Assembly: GCA_034189755.1 (NCBI GenBank)
Contig: JAXIHJ010000096.1
Location: 1-26,950 of the forward strand
Direction: 5' to 3'
Length of the DNA: 26,950 nt
Source: JAXIHJ01 sp034189755
Lineage (GTDB): Bacteria; Planctomycetota; Phycisphaerae; SM23-33
Position numbers and translations under genes: made by a program. The first letter of the stretch is position 1, and the number at the start of each line of letters is the position of its first letter. Below the pieces are notes generated by a model, which saw nothing but the letters and a program-made list of their open reading frames with translations, was not told the origin of the DNA and did not search any database. Below are positions 13,926-22,086 of this stretch, piece after piece.

Positions 13926-14821
13926 AGCGGTTTTTCAGCCCGGTCAAGTGATTCGGCGATGGCCTGGTAGATTGGTTCCGGTTCCGGCTCAAATCCCATC
14001 GTGTGTGCGGCATCGAACCAGCAGACCACGGCCCGTCGGGCTGTGAGGCGTTCGACAACACGCCGCGTGGCGTCGTTGTCTATGATCCGGTCCCGCCGGG
14101 CCAGCAGCAGCGTGGTCGGCAGCTTCAGCTCGCCATCGCTCGCTCGGCCAAGCCGCCTGTCGAGCAATCGGCTGGCCAGGAGAAACCTCGCCGTTGCGCG
14201 GTGCAGGCGGTACGGGTCGCGGCGGAGATAGTCCTGAAATGCCTTGTTGTCCGTAAAAAGCTTCACGTCGTTCAGCGGGATATCGAACAGCCGGCGCGGT
14301 GAAACCAGCATCGACGCCGCAATCGCCAGTTTCGTCTTCAGGCTGACGTCCACCCGCGGCACGATGCCGGGCGCAAGCAGCGTCAGCGAGGCCGCGTTCA
14401 CCATCCGGCGAGGGTGCCGCGCATAGCACGCCAGCAGCTTGCCGCCCCAACTGACCCCCAACAGGTGCAGCCTGGACTGCCCCGTCCGCTCCAGCACGAA
14501 GCGGCCGGCCGTCTCCAGGTCATCCAGAAGTTGTCCCGCGGAGACGGCATCTCCACGGTCGATGCGGTTATCGCCACTACCGCGCCGCACCGGTTGAAAG
14601 ACGGTATAGCCGCGGTCAGCCAGCGCCGCCGCCGAGCCGACAAACCAGCCTGGATGAGACTGGATGCCGTGGACGTACAGCACGCCCAGCCGCCGCGCCG
14701 GGCCGGGGCGGTGGTGAACGTACACGGCGGTCTTGTAACCGTCGCTCAAGCGCAGCACGGTGCGGGTCGGCTCGCAGCCGGCCGAAAGATCCCTGGCGGG
14801 AAACAGCGGCAACTCGCTCAT
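13922..14821 (-). CDS. Alpha/beta hydrolase (serine hydrolase, lysophospholipase-like)
   Basis: A 299-residue cytosolic alpha/beta hydrolase. The oxyanion segment Y-V-H-G-I-Q-S-H-P-G-W-F (49-60), the nucleophile elbow G-V-S-W-G-G (Ser124), the acid in A-R-R-D-R-I-I-D (Asp244) and the histidine in D-A-A-H-T-M-G-F (His273) form a complete triad. A helical lid (about 155-225) is consistent with an acyl or lipid substrate; a lysophospholipase or esterase role is inference. ATG 14821 is preferred over a GTG 18 bases upstream. The last codons run to 13922, where the CTAG tetramer gives TAG on both strands, so this gene and the glycosyltransferase overlap by four bases at their ends. It is divergent from the DUF5658-like gene. 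Confidence 0.85.
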   Translation of the reverse strand: MSELPLFPARDLSAGCEPTRTVLRLSDGYKTAVYVHHRPGPARRLGVLYVHGIQSHPGWFVGSAAALADRGYTVFQPVRRGSGDNRIDRGDAVSAGQLLDDLETAGRFVLERTGQSRLHLLGVSWGGKLLACYARHPRRMVNAASLTLLAPGIVPRVDVSLKTKLAIAASMLVSPRRLFDIPLNDVKLFTDNKAFQDYLRRDPYRLHRATARFLLASRLLDRRLGRASDGELKLPTTLLLARRDRIIDNDATRRVVERLTARRAVVCWFDAAHTMGFEPEPEPIYQAIAESLDRAEKPL

Positions 14822-14878
14822 CTCTTGATCCAATCCCACTGCTGAAGAACGGCAAAAAACAGGCCGATGGGAGTAAAT

Positions 14879-15271
14879 ATGGAGCGGCCAACGACCACCA
14901 TTTTAGACGCCGCACCCTTGCGCGGAGCGGGTTTCCTTGCGGCACTCGCCCCTGCCGACGCTACAGCCGACCGGGCACGCCGCGTTGTGCTGATGATCAT
15001 ATTCATCTGGATCCTAAATATCTTCGACCTTAGCTTGACGATTCTGGCGCATGAGGTCGGCGGCTTCCGCGAGGTCAATCCCATCGCTCGAGACCTGCTG
15101 TACATCTCAGCCAAGCTCGTGTTTTTCAAACTTTCGATGGTCGGCCTGGCAACATTTATCCTGCTGGCGTTCAGGCGGTATCGGCTCACCGAGTTCGCCT
15201 GCTGGGGCCTCTGCTGCGTCTATACGGCCCTGGCGTTCAGATGGATGGCATATTACGCCGGGCACGCCTAA
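14879..15271 (+). CDS. DUF5658-like small integral membrane protein
   Basis: A 130-residue protein with a cytoplasmic N-terminal tail of about 35 residues and three hydrophobic helices (about 37-60, 75-98 and 105-125). The segment N-I-F-D-L-S-L-T-I-L-A-H followed by E-V-N-P-I-A-R is the characteristic signature of DUF5658 proteins (D-x-x-x-T followed by E-x-N-P). The function of the family is unknown. ATG 14879 is chosen because G-G-G-A-G ends 5 bases upstream; an in-frame ATG at 14867 is the alternative. It ends 48 bases before the convergent stop of rodA. It is monocistronic and probably shares the divergent promoter region (14822-14878) with the hydrolase gene. Confidence 0.75.
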   Translation: MERPTTTILDAAPLRGAGFLAALAPADATADRARRVVLMIIFIWILNIFDLSLTILAHEVGGFREVNPIARDLLYISAKLVFFKLSMVGLATFILLAFRRYRLTEFACWGLCCVYTALAFRWMAYYAGHA

Positions 15272-15319
15272 GCTTAATTCTCCAGGCTCCATGTTCCCAA
15301 AAACAGCAGAAGCCCAACC

Positions 15320-16723
15320 CTACCGCCCTGGCGGCCCATCTGCAAAGGGGCCGTAGGGGGCGGGCGGCTTTTGTCTTCTTTCGCCATATTCGAACGGCCT
15401 TTGAGACAGCAGGATAGGCCTGCGCTGGGCGACGTTCACCAGCAGCCCTATCGCCGCGCAGTTGACCACCAGCGACGAGCCGCCGTAGCTTACCAGCGGC
15501 AGTGTCATGCCGGTAATCGGCATCAGTCCCATAGTCATACCAACGTTTATGCAGACCTGCGACAGCAGAAGCGCCAGCACCCCTACCGTCAGCAGTCGGC
15601 CGAACGGGTCGTACGTGATAACGGCGATCTCGACGCCGAACAGCAGTATCACCCCATACAGCGACAGCAGCGCCAGGCAGCCTAAAAATCCCCACTGCCC
15701 GCCGATGACGCTGAAGATGAAGTCCGTATGGTCGTCCGGGAGCATCCTGATGCAAAAGGTTGCGTCGGCCCAGCCGCTCCGTCCGGCCAGTTTGCCCGAC
15801 GCCAGCGTCATCTTCGAGCGGTCGAGCTGGAATCCCTGCATCACCGCCACGCGGGGGTCATTCTGGCGCAGCCAGCCTTCGATCCGGCGACGCTGATGGT
15901 CTTTCATCACGCGCAGGCTCAACGGCTGGAGGTCGTAGACCCGGCCGCCGCCGATTTGATATCGGCAGTAGGCGACCGGCACATCCGGCCGGCGGCTCTT
16001 AGGCAGCGATGTGTCGAGGCTATAGAACTTTACAGGACCGAGACGGGAGACCGTAAACTTCTCGGCCGTATCCTCAAAGGCCTCTGCGCCGAGGCGACGT
16101 GGAACCGGAAACAGCAGCACCGCCGTCGCCAGGGCGATAATCGCCAACAGGTGTCGCAGCTTGGCCCCGGCCATAAACAACATGACGTACAGCGTCGGCA
16201 GAAACAGCAGGCTCGTGCCAAGGTCCGGCTCATAGAGAATCAGGCCCATCGGCAAAAAGGTCAGAACGAAAGGAACAATCAGCCCGCGCAGCCTGCGATA
16301 GTGGTCGCCACGCCGCAAATACCACGCCAGCAGAATGATGTACGCGAGCTTGGCGATCTCGGAAGGCTGGACCAGCACGATGCCGAGATTGATCCAGCGA
16401 AATGCCCCCCGCTTTTTCGGAATGAGCGACGTGGAGTAGTCGAAGTACCTCACCGCCGCAAGCAGCACCAGTACAGCCAGCGTTACGCCGAACAGCACGT
16501 AAGCGGCACGCCCGATTCGATGGTACGGCAGGATAGTCGCGGCGAGGAACGCAATCAGCGCGATGCTACCGAAGAGCATCTGCTTGGCTGCATACCCGTC
16601 AAGCGACTCGTCGGCCTGCTCGGAGATTCCGATCGACAGCACACCGAAGACCATCAGTGCGATCATCGCCGTGATGATAGGCCAGCTAGTGTAGCGGAGA
16701 TATTGTCTTAACGTCGCCAACAT
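15320..16723 (-). CDS. rodA: RodA peptidoglycan glycosyltransferase (SEDS family) with an inserted loop
   Basis: Polymerises lipid II into glycan strands in the elongasome, paired with the transpeptidase PBP2. The 467 residues are about 100 longer than E. coli RodA (370). Conserved SEDS features are G-A-x-R-W-I-x-L-G-x-x-x-x-Q-P-S-E-I-A-K (106-125), Y-E-P-D-L-G-T (164-170), L-P-D-D-H-T-D-F-I-F-S-V-I-G-G-Q-W-G-F (328-346) and T-L-P-L-V-S-Y-G-G-S-S (407-417). About 60 residues (211-272) are inserted after the sixth or seventh membrane helix, before the H-Q-R-R-R-I segment; this stretch is hydrophilic and probably extracytoplasmic. The C-terminal tail (438-467) is Pro-rich. The gene follows mrdA in the same direction but is separated from it by a 200-base repeat region. 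Confidence 0.93.
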   Translation of the reverse strand: MLATLRQYLRYTSWPIITAMIALMVFGVLSIGISEQADESLDGYAAKQMLFGSIALIAFLAATILPYHRIGRAAYVLFGVTLAVLVLLAAVRYFDYSTSLIPKKRGAFRWINLGIVLVQPSEIAKLAYIILLAWYLRRGDHYRRLRGLIVPFVLTFLPMGLILYEPDLGTSLLFLPTLYVMLFMAGAKLRHLLAIIALATAVLLFPVPRRLGAEAFEDTAEKFTVSRLGPVKFYSLDTSLPKSRRPDVPVAYCRYQIGGGRVYDLQPLSLRVMKDHQRRRIEGWLRQNDPRVAVMQGFQLDRSKMTLASGKLAGRSGWADATFCIRMLPDDHTDFIFSVIGGQWGFLGCLALLSLYGVILLFGVEIAVITYDPFGRLLTVGVLALLLSQVCINVGMTMGLMPITGMTLPLVSYGGSSLVVNCAAIGLLVNVAQRRPILLSQRPFEYGERRQKPPAPYGPFADGPPGR

Positions 16724-16924
16724 TCCTGTGCGTCACTGAACCGAGTTAAAAAACTCCAAGTTCCAAATCCCAAACTCCAAACAAATTCCAAATTCCAATA
16801 TCCAAAATGCCAATATGCTGCTTTTTGCAATTTGGTGCTTGGAACTTGGAATTTGTTTGAAACTTGGTACTTGAAATTTTCGGTATTCCAGTATCTTCAT
16901 CATGTAACTCTTTCCACAAACATA
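16724..16924. repeat. Non-coding gap with TTCCAA/TTGGAA low-complexity inverted repeat
   Basis: Between mrdA and rodA. The left arm (about 16752-16812) is built of CCAAnTTCCAA-type units and the right arm (about 16822-16878) of their complements. The longest perfect inverted match is 14 bases, CAAACAAATTCCAA at 16778-16791 against 16846-16859, and the surrounding arms match imperfectly. An RNA copy would form a long, AT-rich, imperfect hairpin. No coding sequence is visible. Confidence 0.8.
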
Positions 16925-18892
16925 TTAACGGATATATCCCAGCCGTTTGCAGATTCGTATGAGTTCCCGCCCGACGGGTCCTGCGTTGCTTGCCCCACCG
17001 CCTTCGGTAACGTATTCCACCACCACGGCGAAGGCTATTTGCGGCCTGTCGTGGGGCGCGAAGCCCACAAACCATGCCATGTCGCCCCGTGGGGTTCCGG
17101 TGCCGGCTGTGCCAGTCTTGCCGCAGACGTCCACCTCCAGCGGTTCGCCCTCAGCCTTGGCTCCGGACAGATATGCATACGCCGTTCCGCCCGGTCGGCA
17201 GACCTCGCGCATGCCGCGCTGAACGGCCTGAATATATTCCTGCCGAAGGGGCAGGCTGAGGCGTGTCTGATGCGGGCCTGCATCGCGAACCAGCACCGGC
17301 GAGAGGAACTCCCCGTCGCGTGCTATCGCCGCCATGGCGTTGGCTACGTGCAGCGGCGTAACGGAGACAGGCCCCTGTCCGATGCCCAACATGCGGGCCT
17401 CGCCGATGTACTCGATTCGCCCGGGCAGTCGTCCGGCGACCTCTTCGGGCAGGCCTGTGCCCGGAACCTGTCCGAAGCCGAACCGCTCAAACCACTCGCA
17501 CAACAGGGCTGAACGCCGCCGCTGAAGCTTCTCGCCGACGTGATAGAAGAAAATGTTGCAACTGTTCTTTATGGCGTCAACGACCGCCAGTGGTCCGTGC
17601 GAGCCGCCCCGCTTGGCTATCCAGCACGCAAACCGGTGCGGCGCGCCGGGCGGCAGCAGGTAGCCGTTGCAATTATACGTTGTCCGGAGCGTTATTACGC
17701 CTTCGCCCAGGCCGGCCAGTGCGGTAATCGGCTTGACCGTCGAGCCGGGCGGATACTGCTGCGCCACGGTGCGGCTGCGAAGGCGAAAGTTCACATCGTC
17801 ATGGATCAGGTCGTTAATGTCGCGACGGTAGCGGTTCAGGTCGTAGCCGGGAATCGAGACCATCGCCAGCACCTCGCCTCGCGGCACGGAAAGCACGACC
17901 ACGCAGCCGTTCTTCACGCCGCCGGTCTGTTTTATGAAGATGCGCTGAAGCTCCGCCTGGAGTGCAACGTCGAGCGTAAGTTGCACGTCGTCGCCGGGCG
18001 ACGACGGGACGTCTTGCAGCACCGGGCCGCCTCGCTTTAGCCTGCGGTAGCCGCGCCGGCCTCGCAGAACCGGCTCGCACATTTTTTCCACGCCGCTGAT
18101 GCCGATCTTGTCGCCGGCGAGGTAACTGTCCCGCTGCCAGGTCAGCCAGTCCGGCTCGAATTGCGGACGATTGAGGCTGGCTTGAGTATCCCTGTTCACC
18201 TCATCGATAACGCCAACAACGTGGCAGGCGTGCTCACCGTAAGGATACCACCGTCGATGGCTCGGCTGAATCTCCATGCCCACGGTGTCTGCCAGTTCGG
18301 CCTTGATTGCGACGGCCGAGGTCTCATCCAGGCCCCGAACGACCGGATGCGAGCGGTAAAGCTCGCGGATGTCTTTCTGGCCGCCGCTGCTCATTCGCTC
18401 GTAGCGGCTGACAATTTCACCGACGGACTCCGCCAGGTCCTGGTCGTTTTCGACGGCTGAGCGGTGGGCCAGTCGCCACGTTTTCAGCCGGCGGCGACGG
18501 AAAATCGCCTCGGACCGCTCGGGCGAGACGCCTTCCTGCTTTTTGATCCGGTCTTGTTCGCCGGCGATCCACCTTGCCTGGCGCGGCAGGCGGCGGTTGG
18601 CCCGGCGGACCCTGGCCCGTTCGGCGCGATCGATCCACTTCGGGTCGGTCGTCATGAAACGATAGTCCAGACAAATATCGAAACACGGCTCGTCGATCGC
18701 CAGTATTCGGCCGTGGCGGTCGATAATCTTGCCCCGCCTGGCCGGCGTGAACTTAACCGACTGCAACAACTCCACGACCTTCGCGCGGTAGGCGTCGCCC
18801 TTGAGAAGCTGTAGATACCCCAGCCGGGCCGCGATACCCACAAACACCAGCACCCACAAGGCCAGCAGGATTTTTATGCGTTGTTTGTACAC
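16925..18892 (-). CDS. mrdA: Penicillin-binding protein 2 (elongasome transpeptidase)
   Basis: Cross-links peptidoglycan during lateral wall growth, partnering RodA. The 655 residues begin with a short cytoplasmic tail and one transmembrane helix (about 8-24). The periplasmic pedestal domain (about 45-290) starts with A-R-R-G-K-I-I-D-R-H-G-R-I-L-A and includes an Arg-rich helical stretch (about 86-140). The transpeptidase domain carries the S-x-x-K motif P-G-S-T-V-K-P (Ser384, Lys387), the S-C-N triad (444-446) and K-T-G-T-A-G (592-597). G-x-G-Q-G-P-V-S-V-T-P-L and D-M-A-W-F-V-G-F-A-P are also typical. It follows mreD by 50 bases. Confidence 0.95.
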   Translation of the reverse strand: MYKQRIKILLALWVLVFVGIAARLGYLQLLKGDAYRAKVVELLQSVKFTPARRGKIIDRHGRILAIDEPCFDICLDYRFMTTDPKWIDRAERARVRRANRRLPRQARWIAGEQDRIKKQEGVSPERSEAIFRRRRLKTWRLAHRSAVENDQDLAESVGEIVSRYERMSSGGQKDIRELYRSHPVVRGLDETSAVAIKAELADTVGMEIQPSHRRWYPYGEHACHVVGVIDEVNRDTQASLNRPQFEPDWLTWQRDSYLAGDKIGISGVEKMCEPVLRGRRGYRRLKRGGPVLQDVPSSPGDDVQLTLDVALQAELQRIFIKQTGGVKNGCVVVLSVPRGEVLAMVSIPGYDLNRYRRDINDLIHDDVNFRLRSRTVAQQYPPGSTVKPITALAGLGEGVITLRTTYNCNGYLLPPGAPHRFACWIAKRGGSHGPLAVVDAIKNSCNIFFYHVGEKLQRRRSALLCEWFERFGFGQVPGTGLPEEVAGRLPGRIEYIGEARMLGIGQGPVSVTPLHVANAMAAIARDGEFLSPVLVRDAGPHQTRLSLPLRQEYIQAVQRGMREVCRPGGTAYAYLSGAKAEGEPLEVDVCGKTGTAGTGTPRGDMAWFVGFAPHDRPQIAFAVVVEYVTEGGGASNAGPVGRELIRICKRLGYIR

Positions 18893-18915
18893 TATTTTCT
18901 CACCGCCGGGCGCTT

Positions 18916-18925
18916 AGAGCGGTTT
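18916..18925 (+). repeat. AGAGCGGTTT recurrent 10-mer, copy near the mreD 3' end
   Basis: One of four exact copies in the window, all in the same orientation: 5114-5123, 13924-13933, 18916-18925 and 24201-24210. The first three lie within 30 bases of gene ends; the last is inside the radical SAM gene. This copy sits in the mreD-mrdA gap and is extended to seven T residues. Confidence 0.5.
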
Positions 18926-18942
18926 TTTTGCCCCGGCTTCGC

Positions 18943-19500
18943 CTAGCGGCGCAACCGGCTGGTGCGATGCGGCGGCGCGTGCATAAACCATGTGCGGCAC
19001 TTCGACAATGCGAAATGTCCCAGCGGCGTCAACACGGCCGTGTAGAGGGCCAACCCGAGCGCCTGAATCAGCAGCGCCGCGAAGCCGGACCACGTCGCAC
19101 CGGCCAGAAGCGATTGGCACACAATCCAGAACCCGTGCGCTATGATGCAAAAAGCCATAACCAGGACGATTTGCGGCAGCACGCGTTCGCGGAAAAACGC
19201 TTCCCGCACGCGGTAGACAAGCCCGGCCGAGAGGCAATACCCGACGGCCATCGGCCCGACCACGGTCGCGGCGCCGGCTGCACCGCCCATCGTAAGGTCC
19301 ACGCCCAGCCCGAGCACCCACGCCGCCAACATTGCGTCCAGCCCGCTTTTTACGCGCAAGGCCACAAACACCGCCAGTATCGCCGCCAGGTCCGGACCCA
19401 TCGTGCCGACGCCCGGCATGTTGAATATCAACGCCCTGCCGAACGTCGTTTGAAACAGCACGACAATGTAAGCCAGGATTAAGAAAAATATCCAGTGCAT
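18943..19500 (-). CDS. mreD: Rod shape-determining protein MreD
   Basis: A 185-residue integral membrane protein with five or six predicted helices, beginning M-H-W-I-F-F-L-I-L-A-Y-I-V-V-L-F-Q-T-T. A P-D-L-A-A-I-L-A-V-F-V-A-L segment and a G-L-G-V-D-L-T-M-G-G-A-A-G segment match the weakly conserved MreD pattern. Its identity is supported by position directly after mreC and before mrdA. It helps connect MreC and the wall synthases to the cytoskeleton. The mreC stop and this start overlap by one base (TGATG), indicating translational coupling. The protein ends in a basic tail (P-P-H-R-T-S-R-L-R-R). Upstream in-frame sequence inside mreC was not used because the coupled ATG starts the first helix exactly. 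Confidence 0.85.
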   Translation of the reverse strand: MHWIFFLILAYIVVLFQTTFGRALIFNMPGVGTMGPDLAAILAVFVALRVKSGLDAMLAAWVLGLGVDLTMGGAAGAATVVGPMAVGYCLSAGLVYRVREAFFRERVLPQIVLVMAFCIIAHGFWIVCQSLLAGATWSGFAALLIQALGLALYTAVLTPLGHFALSKCRTWFMHAPPHRTSRLRR

Positions 19501-20531
19501 CACTTGCTTCCTCGATCGGTGCCTTTTTCCGATGCGAACTCCAGAGGCAGAACCACGTACATCTCTCGCAGGGCGTCCAGGTCGGCCCACGGCTGAATGC
19601 GGACCGACACGAACAACCCCGGATGTTTCGGATCATCGGTTACCCTGACCACCTTGCCGATGCGGACCTCGGCCGGCAGAAAGGCGTCCTCGCGGCGTGT
19701 TACCAGCCAGTCGCCGGGCAGGACGTTATGATTGGCGCTGACGTGGTGAATAATCATGCCTCCCGCCCCGTCGCCGACGGCTTCGACGTCGATTGGCTGG
19801 TTGTTTTCAGGCCTGAGCTGCACCAGCGCCGCCGCGCCGCTGCCGGTAACGGTTATCTGCCGGCGATTGTGAGGATGGATAACGCGGCGAATCTTCGCAG
19901 TGATCCTGAACCCGCGGTCGGCGACAAGCTGCACTCGTGCGGTGAAGGCCCCGGCCTCGATTATTCTGCCCACCATCGCCTGGGAGGTAACCACCGCCAG
20001 GCTGCTCGGCAGGGCCTTGGTGCGGTCGGTCAGCACGTCCAGCCGGGTTATCACGCGCGAGCCGGGCCTGGGCCTGTAAAAGCCGGGCAGACGGAGCACG
20101 TACGTCCAGCCATAAGGCAGCGGGTCGGCCGTTACCACCCGCGCCGGAATCAACTCGCATGGGAAGCCGGATTTCGGCCCATACAGCGGGCGAACCTTCT
20201 GGATTTCAGCAAGGTCGTGGCGAAGCCGGTTGCACCGCTGCTCCAGTTCCGCCAGGCGCGAGAAGAGCTGATTGTTGGCCTTCTTCAGGCGGTGGGCCTC
20301 GTCTTGTGAGATCAGCCGCCGACCGGTCCGGCCGGTATGGCCTCGAAAAGCGAAGGCAAGATACATCGGTACGTCGCCAAGCGGCGCAAGGGCATACTGC
20401 CCCACGTGGCGCAGCCGACCGGCAACGCCCGGGCCGAGCAAGGCCGTCACCACCGAGCCGAACAGACACACGCCCAAAAGCAATCGCCCGGAAGGCCTGG
20501 CCTTTTTTACCTTGGTCGCAAAAGATTTCAT
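19500..20531 (-). CDS. mreC: Rod shape-determining protein MreC
   Basis: A 343-residue bitopic protein of the elongasome that dimerises in the periplasm and activates PBP2-RodA. A basic cytoplasmic N-terminus and one membrane helix (about 16-35) are followed by a coiled coil (about 75-112). Then comes the double beta-barrel domain (about 120-325), with A-R-V-V-T-A-D-P-L, L-A-V-V-T-S-Q-A-M-V-G-R-I-I-E-A-G and R-V-Q-L-V-A-D-R-G-F as MreC-typical stretches. The V-S-A-N-H-N-V-L-P-G-D-W-L-V-T segment replaces the usual G-D-x-V-x-T-S-G. mreB, which usually precedes mreC, is absent; instead the GH3 gene ends one base upstream of the start. Confidence 0.93.
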   Translation of the reverse strand: MKSFATKVKKARPSGRLLLGVCLFGSVVTALLGPGVAGRLRHVGQYALAPLGDVPMYLAFAFRGHTGRTGRRLISQDEAHRLKKANNQLFSRLAELEQRCNRLRHDLAEIQKVRPLYGPKSGFPCELIPARVVTADPLPYGWTYVLRLPGFYRPRPGSRVITRLDVLTDRTKALPSSLAVVTSQAMVGRIIEAGAFTARVQLVADRGFRITAKIRRVIHPHNRRQITVTGSGAAALVQLRPENNQPIDVEAVGDGAGGMIIHHVSANHNVLPGDWLVTRREDAFLPAEVRIGKVVRVTDDPKHPGLFVSVRIQPWADLDALREMYVVLPLEFASEKGTDRGSK

Positions 20532-20532
20532 T

Positions 20533-22086
20533 TTACGAATCCGGTTGATAGTCCTTCACACTTGCAAGCAGGTCGTCCACGTATCTGCGGTCATTGGCGC
20601 AGACGGGCACCTTGTGCTGGCCTCCCAGCTTGCCGTTCCGCTTCATCCATTTGTAGAACGTTCCTGCCGGCACGGGCGTAGTCTGCACCCTCGTCATGCC
20701 AAGATCGCCGCGCCGCTTGACGGAATAATCATGGTTAAGCCGTTGGAGGTGTGCATCGACGGCATCGGCGAACGCTTCCAGGCCGGCCGCCGGCAACCGC
20801 CGAAACTCCACCACGTATTCGTGTCCGCCGGTGTACCTGGTTTTATCCGGGTATGCAGGCGCTACGGAAAATCCAGCCACTTCGGCGCCGGTGGCGTCTG
20901 CCGCCTCGGCTACTGCCGAGACCACCTGCTCAGAGATGATGTTCTCGCCGAAGGCGTTGATGAAGTGCCGGTTTCGCCCCGCAAAGACCACCTGCGGCGG
21001 TTTAAGGCTGGTAAACCGCACCACGTCGCCGAGGTCGTATGCCCACAGGCCTGCGCACGTGCTGAGCACCACGCTGTAGGGAACGTCGGGTTCGACCTGG
21101 TCGATAGTCAGTCGCGGCGCGTTTTTGTGGCGCCACCGGCTCAACGGAACAAACTCGAAAAACAGCCCGTTGTCCGTCAGCAGCGTCATGTCGGGCTTTT
21201 CGGCCTCGGCCTGGATTGCGATAAAGCCTTCACTGGCCGGGTAAACCTCCAGAAAGTCCAGCCGCCGCAGGTGTTCTTTCGTGAAGAACTTCCTGAACGC
21301 GGTCCTGTACGGCGCAAAGTTCACTCCCCCGTGGACGAACAGTTGCAAATTAGGCCAGGCGCGGCTGATTCCCCCTTCCGGCTGAAAGTTCCGCACCTCG
21401 CAGACGCGGTCGAACAGAAGCTTCACCCAGCTCGGCATGCCCGTAACGAATCGCACGTCGCGAAAGGCCAGGCTTTCGGCGACACGGGCAAGCTTCTCTT
21501 CCCATTCCTCGATCAGGGCCAGTTCCCGCTCCGGCTCGCAATGGCGCTTCAAAGGCCAGCGGATGGACCGGGTGGCGATAGCCGATAAGTCGCCGACCAT
21601 CGCACCGCCGGGGATTTGCTTCAAATTGGTCGAGCCGCCCAGAAATAACAGTTGCCCTTTCCACAGCCGCCCGACACTCCCCCTGCCCCACCGGGCGTAA
21701 GATGCGAACATCGCCAGCGCTGCGCGCCTGTTGGAACGCATCATCTCGGGCGTGACGGGGATGTACTTCTGGCCGGCGGTCGTGCCTGAGGTCTGCGCGA
21801 AGAATTTGATTTTGCCAGGCCAGGCTACGTCCGGTTCGCCCGCCAGTATCCGCTGAAACATCCCCAGCCCGCCGGCGTAGTCGCTGACGGGCACGGCCTG
21901 TGCAAAGTCGGCGTGCGAGCGGATGGAAGCAAAGTCGTGTCGCCTGGCAAACCAGGTGTTCTGCGCCCGGTTCAGCAATCGTCGCAAGACGCGTCTCTGC
22001 GAGCCGGCCGGGTCGTCGCCGGCCAGGCGCAGCCATCGATCCACCGTTCGTAAATAGATCGAAAAGCCAAGCCCCAAAACGCTCAT
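20533..22086 (-). CDS. GH3-family acyl-acid amidosynthetase
   Basis: A 517-residue member of the GH3 branch of the adenylate-forming (ANL) enzymes. Plant members conjugate jasmonate or auxin to amino acids; bacterial members are largely uncharacterised. The P-loop-like motif F-A-Q-T-S-G-T-T-A-G-Q-K-Y-I-P (96-110), the Y-P-A-S-E-G motif (282-287) and Y-D-L-G-D-V-V-R-F (350-358) are the three nucleotide-binding signatures. A C-terminal domain of about 130 residues completes the fold. It should activate a carboxylic acid with ATP and transfer it to an amine; the substrates are unknown. The start overlaps the upstream hydrolase stop (ATGA), and the stop is one base from mreC, so it is embedded in the elongasome operon. 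Upstream in-frame sequence belongs to the hydrolase gene. Confidence 0.9.
   Translation of the reverse strand: MSVLGLGFSIYLRTVDRWLRLAGDDPAGSQRRVLRRLLNRAQNTWFARRHDFASIRSHADFAQAVPVSDYAGGLGMFQRILAGEPDVAWPGKIKFFAQTSGTTAGQKYIPVTPEMMRSNRRAALAMFASYARWGRGSVGRLWKGQLLFLGGSTNLKQIPGGAMVGDLSAIATRSIRWPLKRHCEPERELALIEEWEEKLARVAESLAFRDVRFVTGMPSWVKLLFDRVCEVRNFQPEGGISRAWPNLQLFVHGGVNFAPYRTAFRKFFTKEHLRRLDFLEVYPASEGFIAIQAEAEKPDMTLLTDNGLFFEFVPLSRWRHKNAPRLTIDQVEPDVPYSVVLSTCAGLWAYDLGDVVRFTSLKPPQVVFAGRNRHFINAFGENIISEQVVSAVAEAADATGAEVAGFSVAPAYPDKTRYTGGHEYVVEFRRLPAAGLEAFADAVDAHLQRLNHDYSVKRRGDLGMTRVQTTPVPAGTFYKWMKRNGKLGGQHKVPVCANDRRYVDDLLASVKDYQPDS

Noticed and set aside
15728..16711. Open frame of 327 codons on the plus strand, Gln/Arg/His-rich
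   Set aside because: It is the reverse complement of rodA, whose hydrophobic helices read as polar residues on the other strand.
20272..21588. Open frame of 438 codons on the plus strand
   Set aside because: It runs antisense to mreC and the GH3 gene, both of which show strong family signatures. The product has no recognisable motif.
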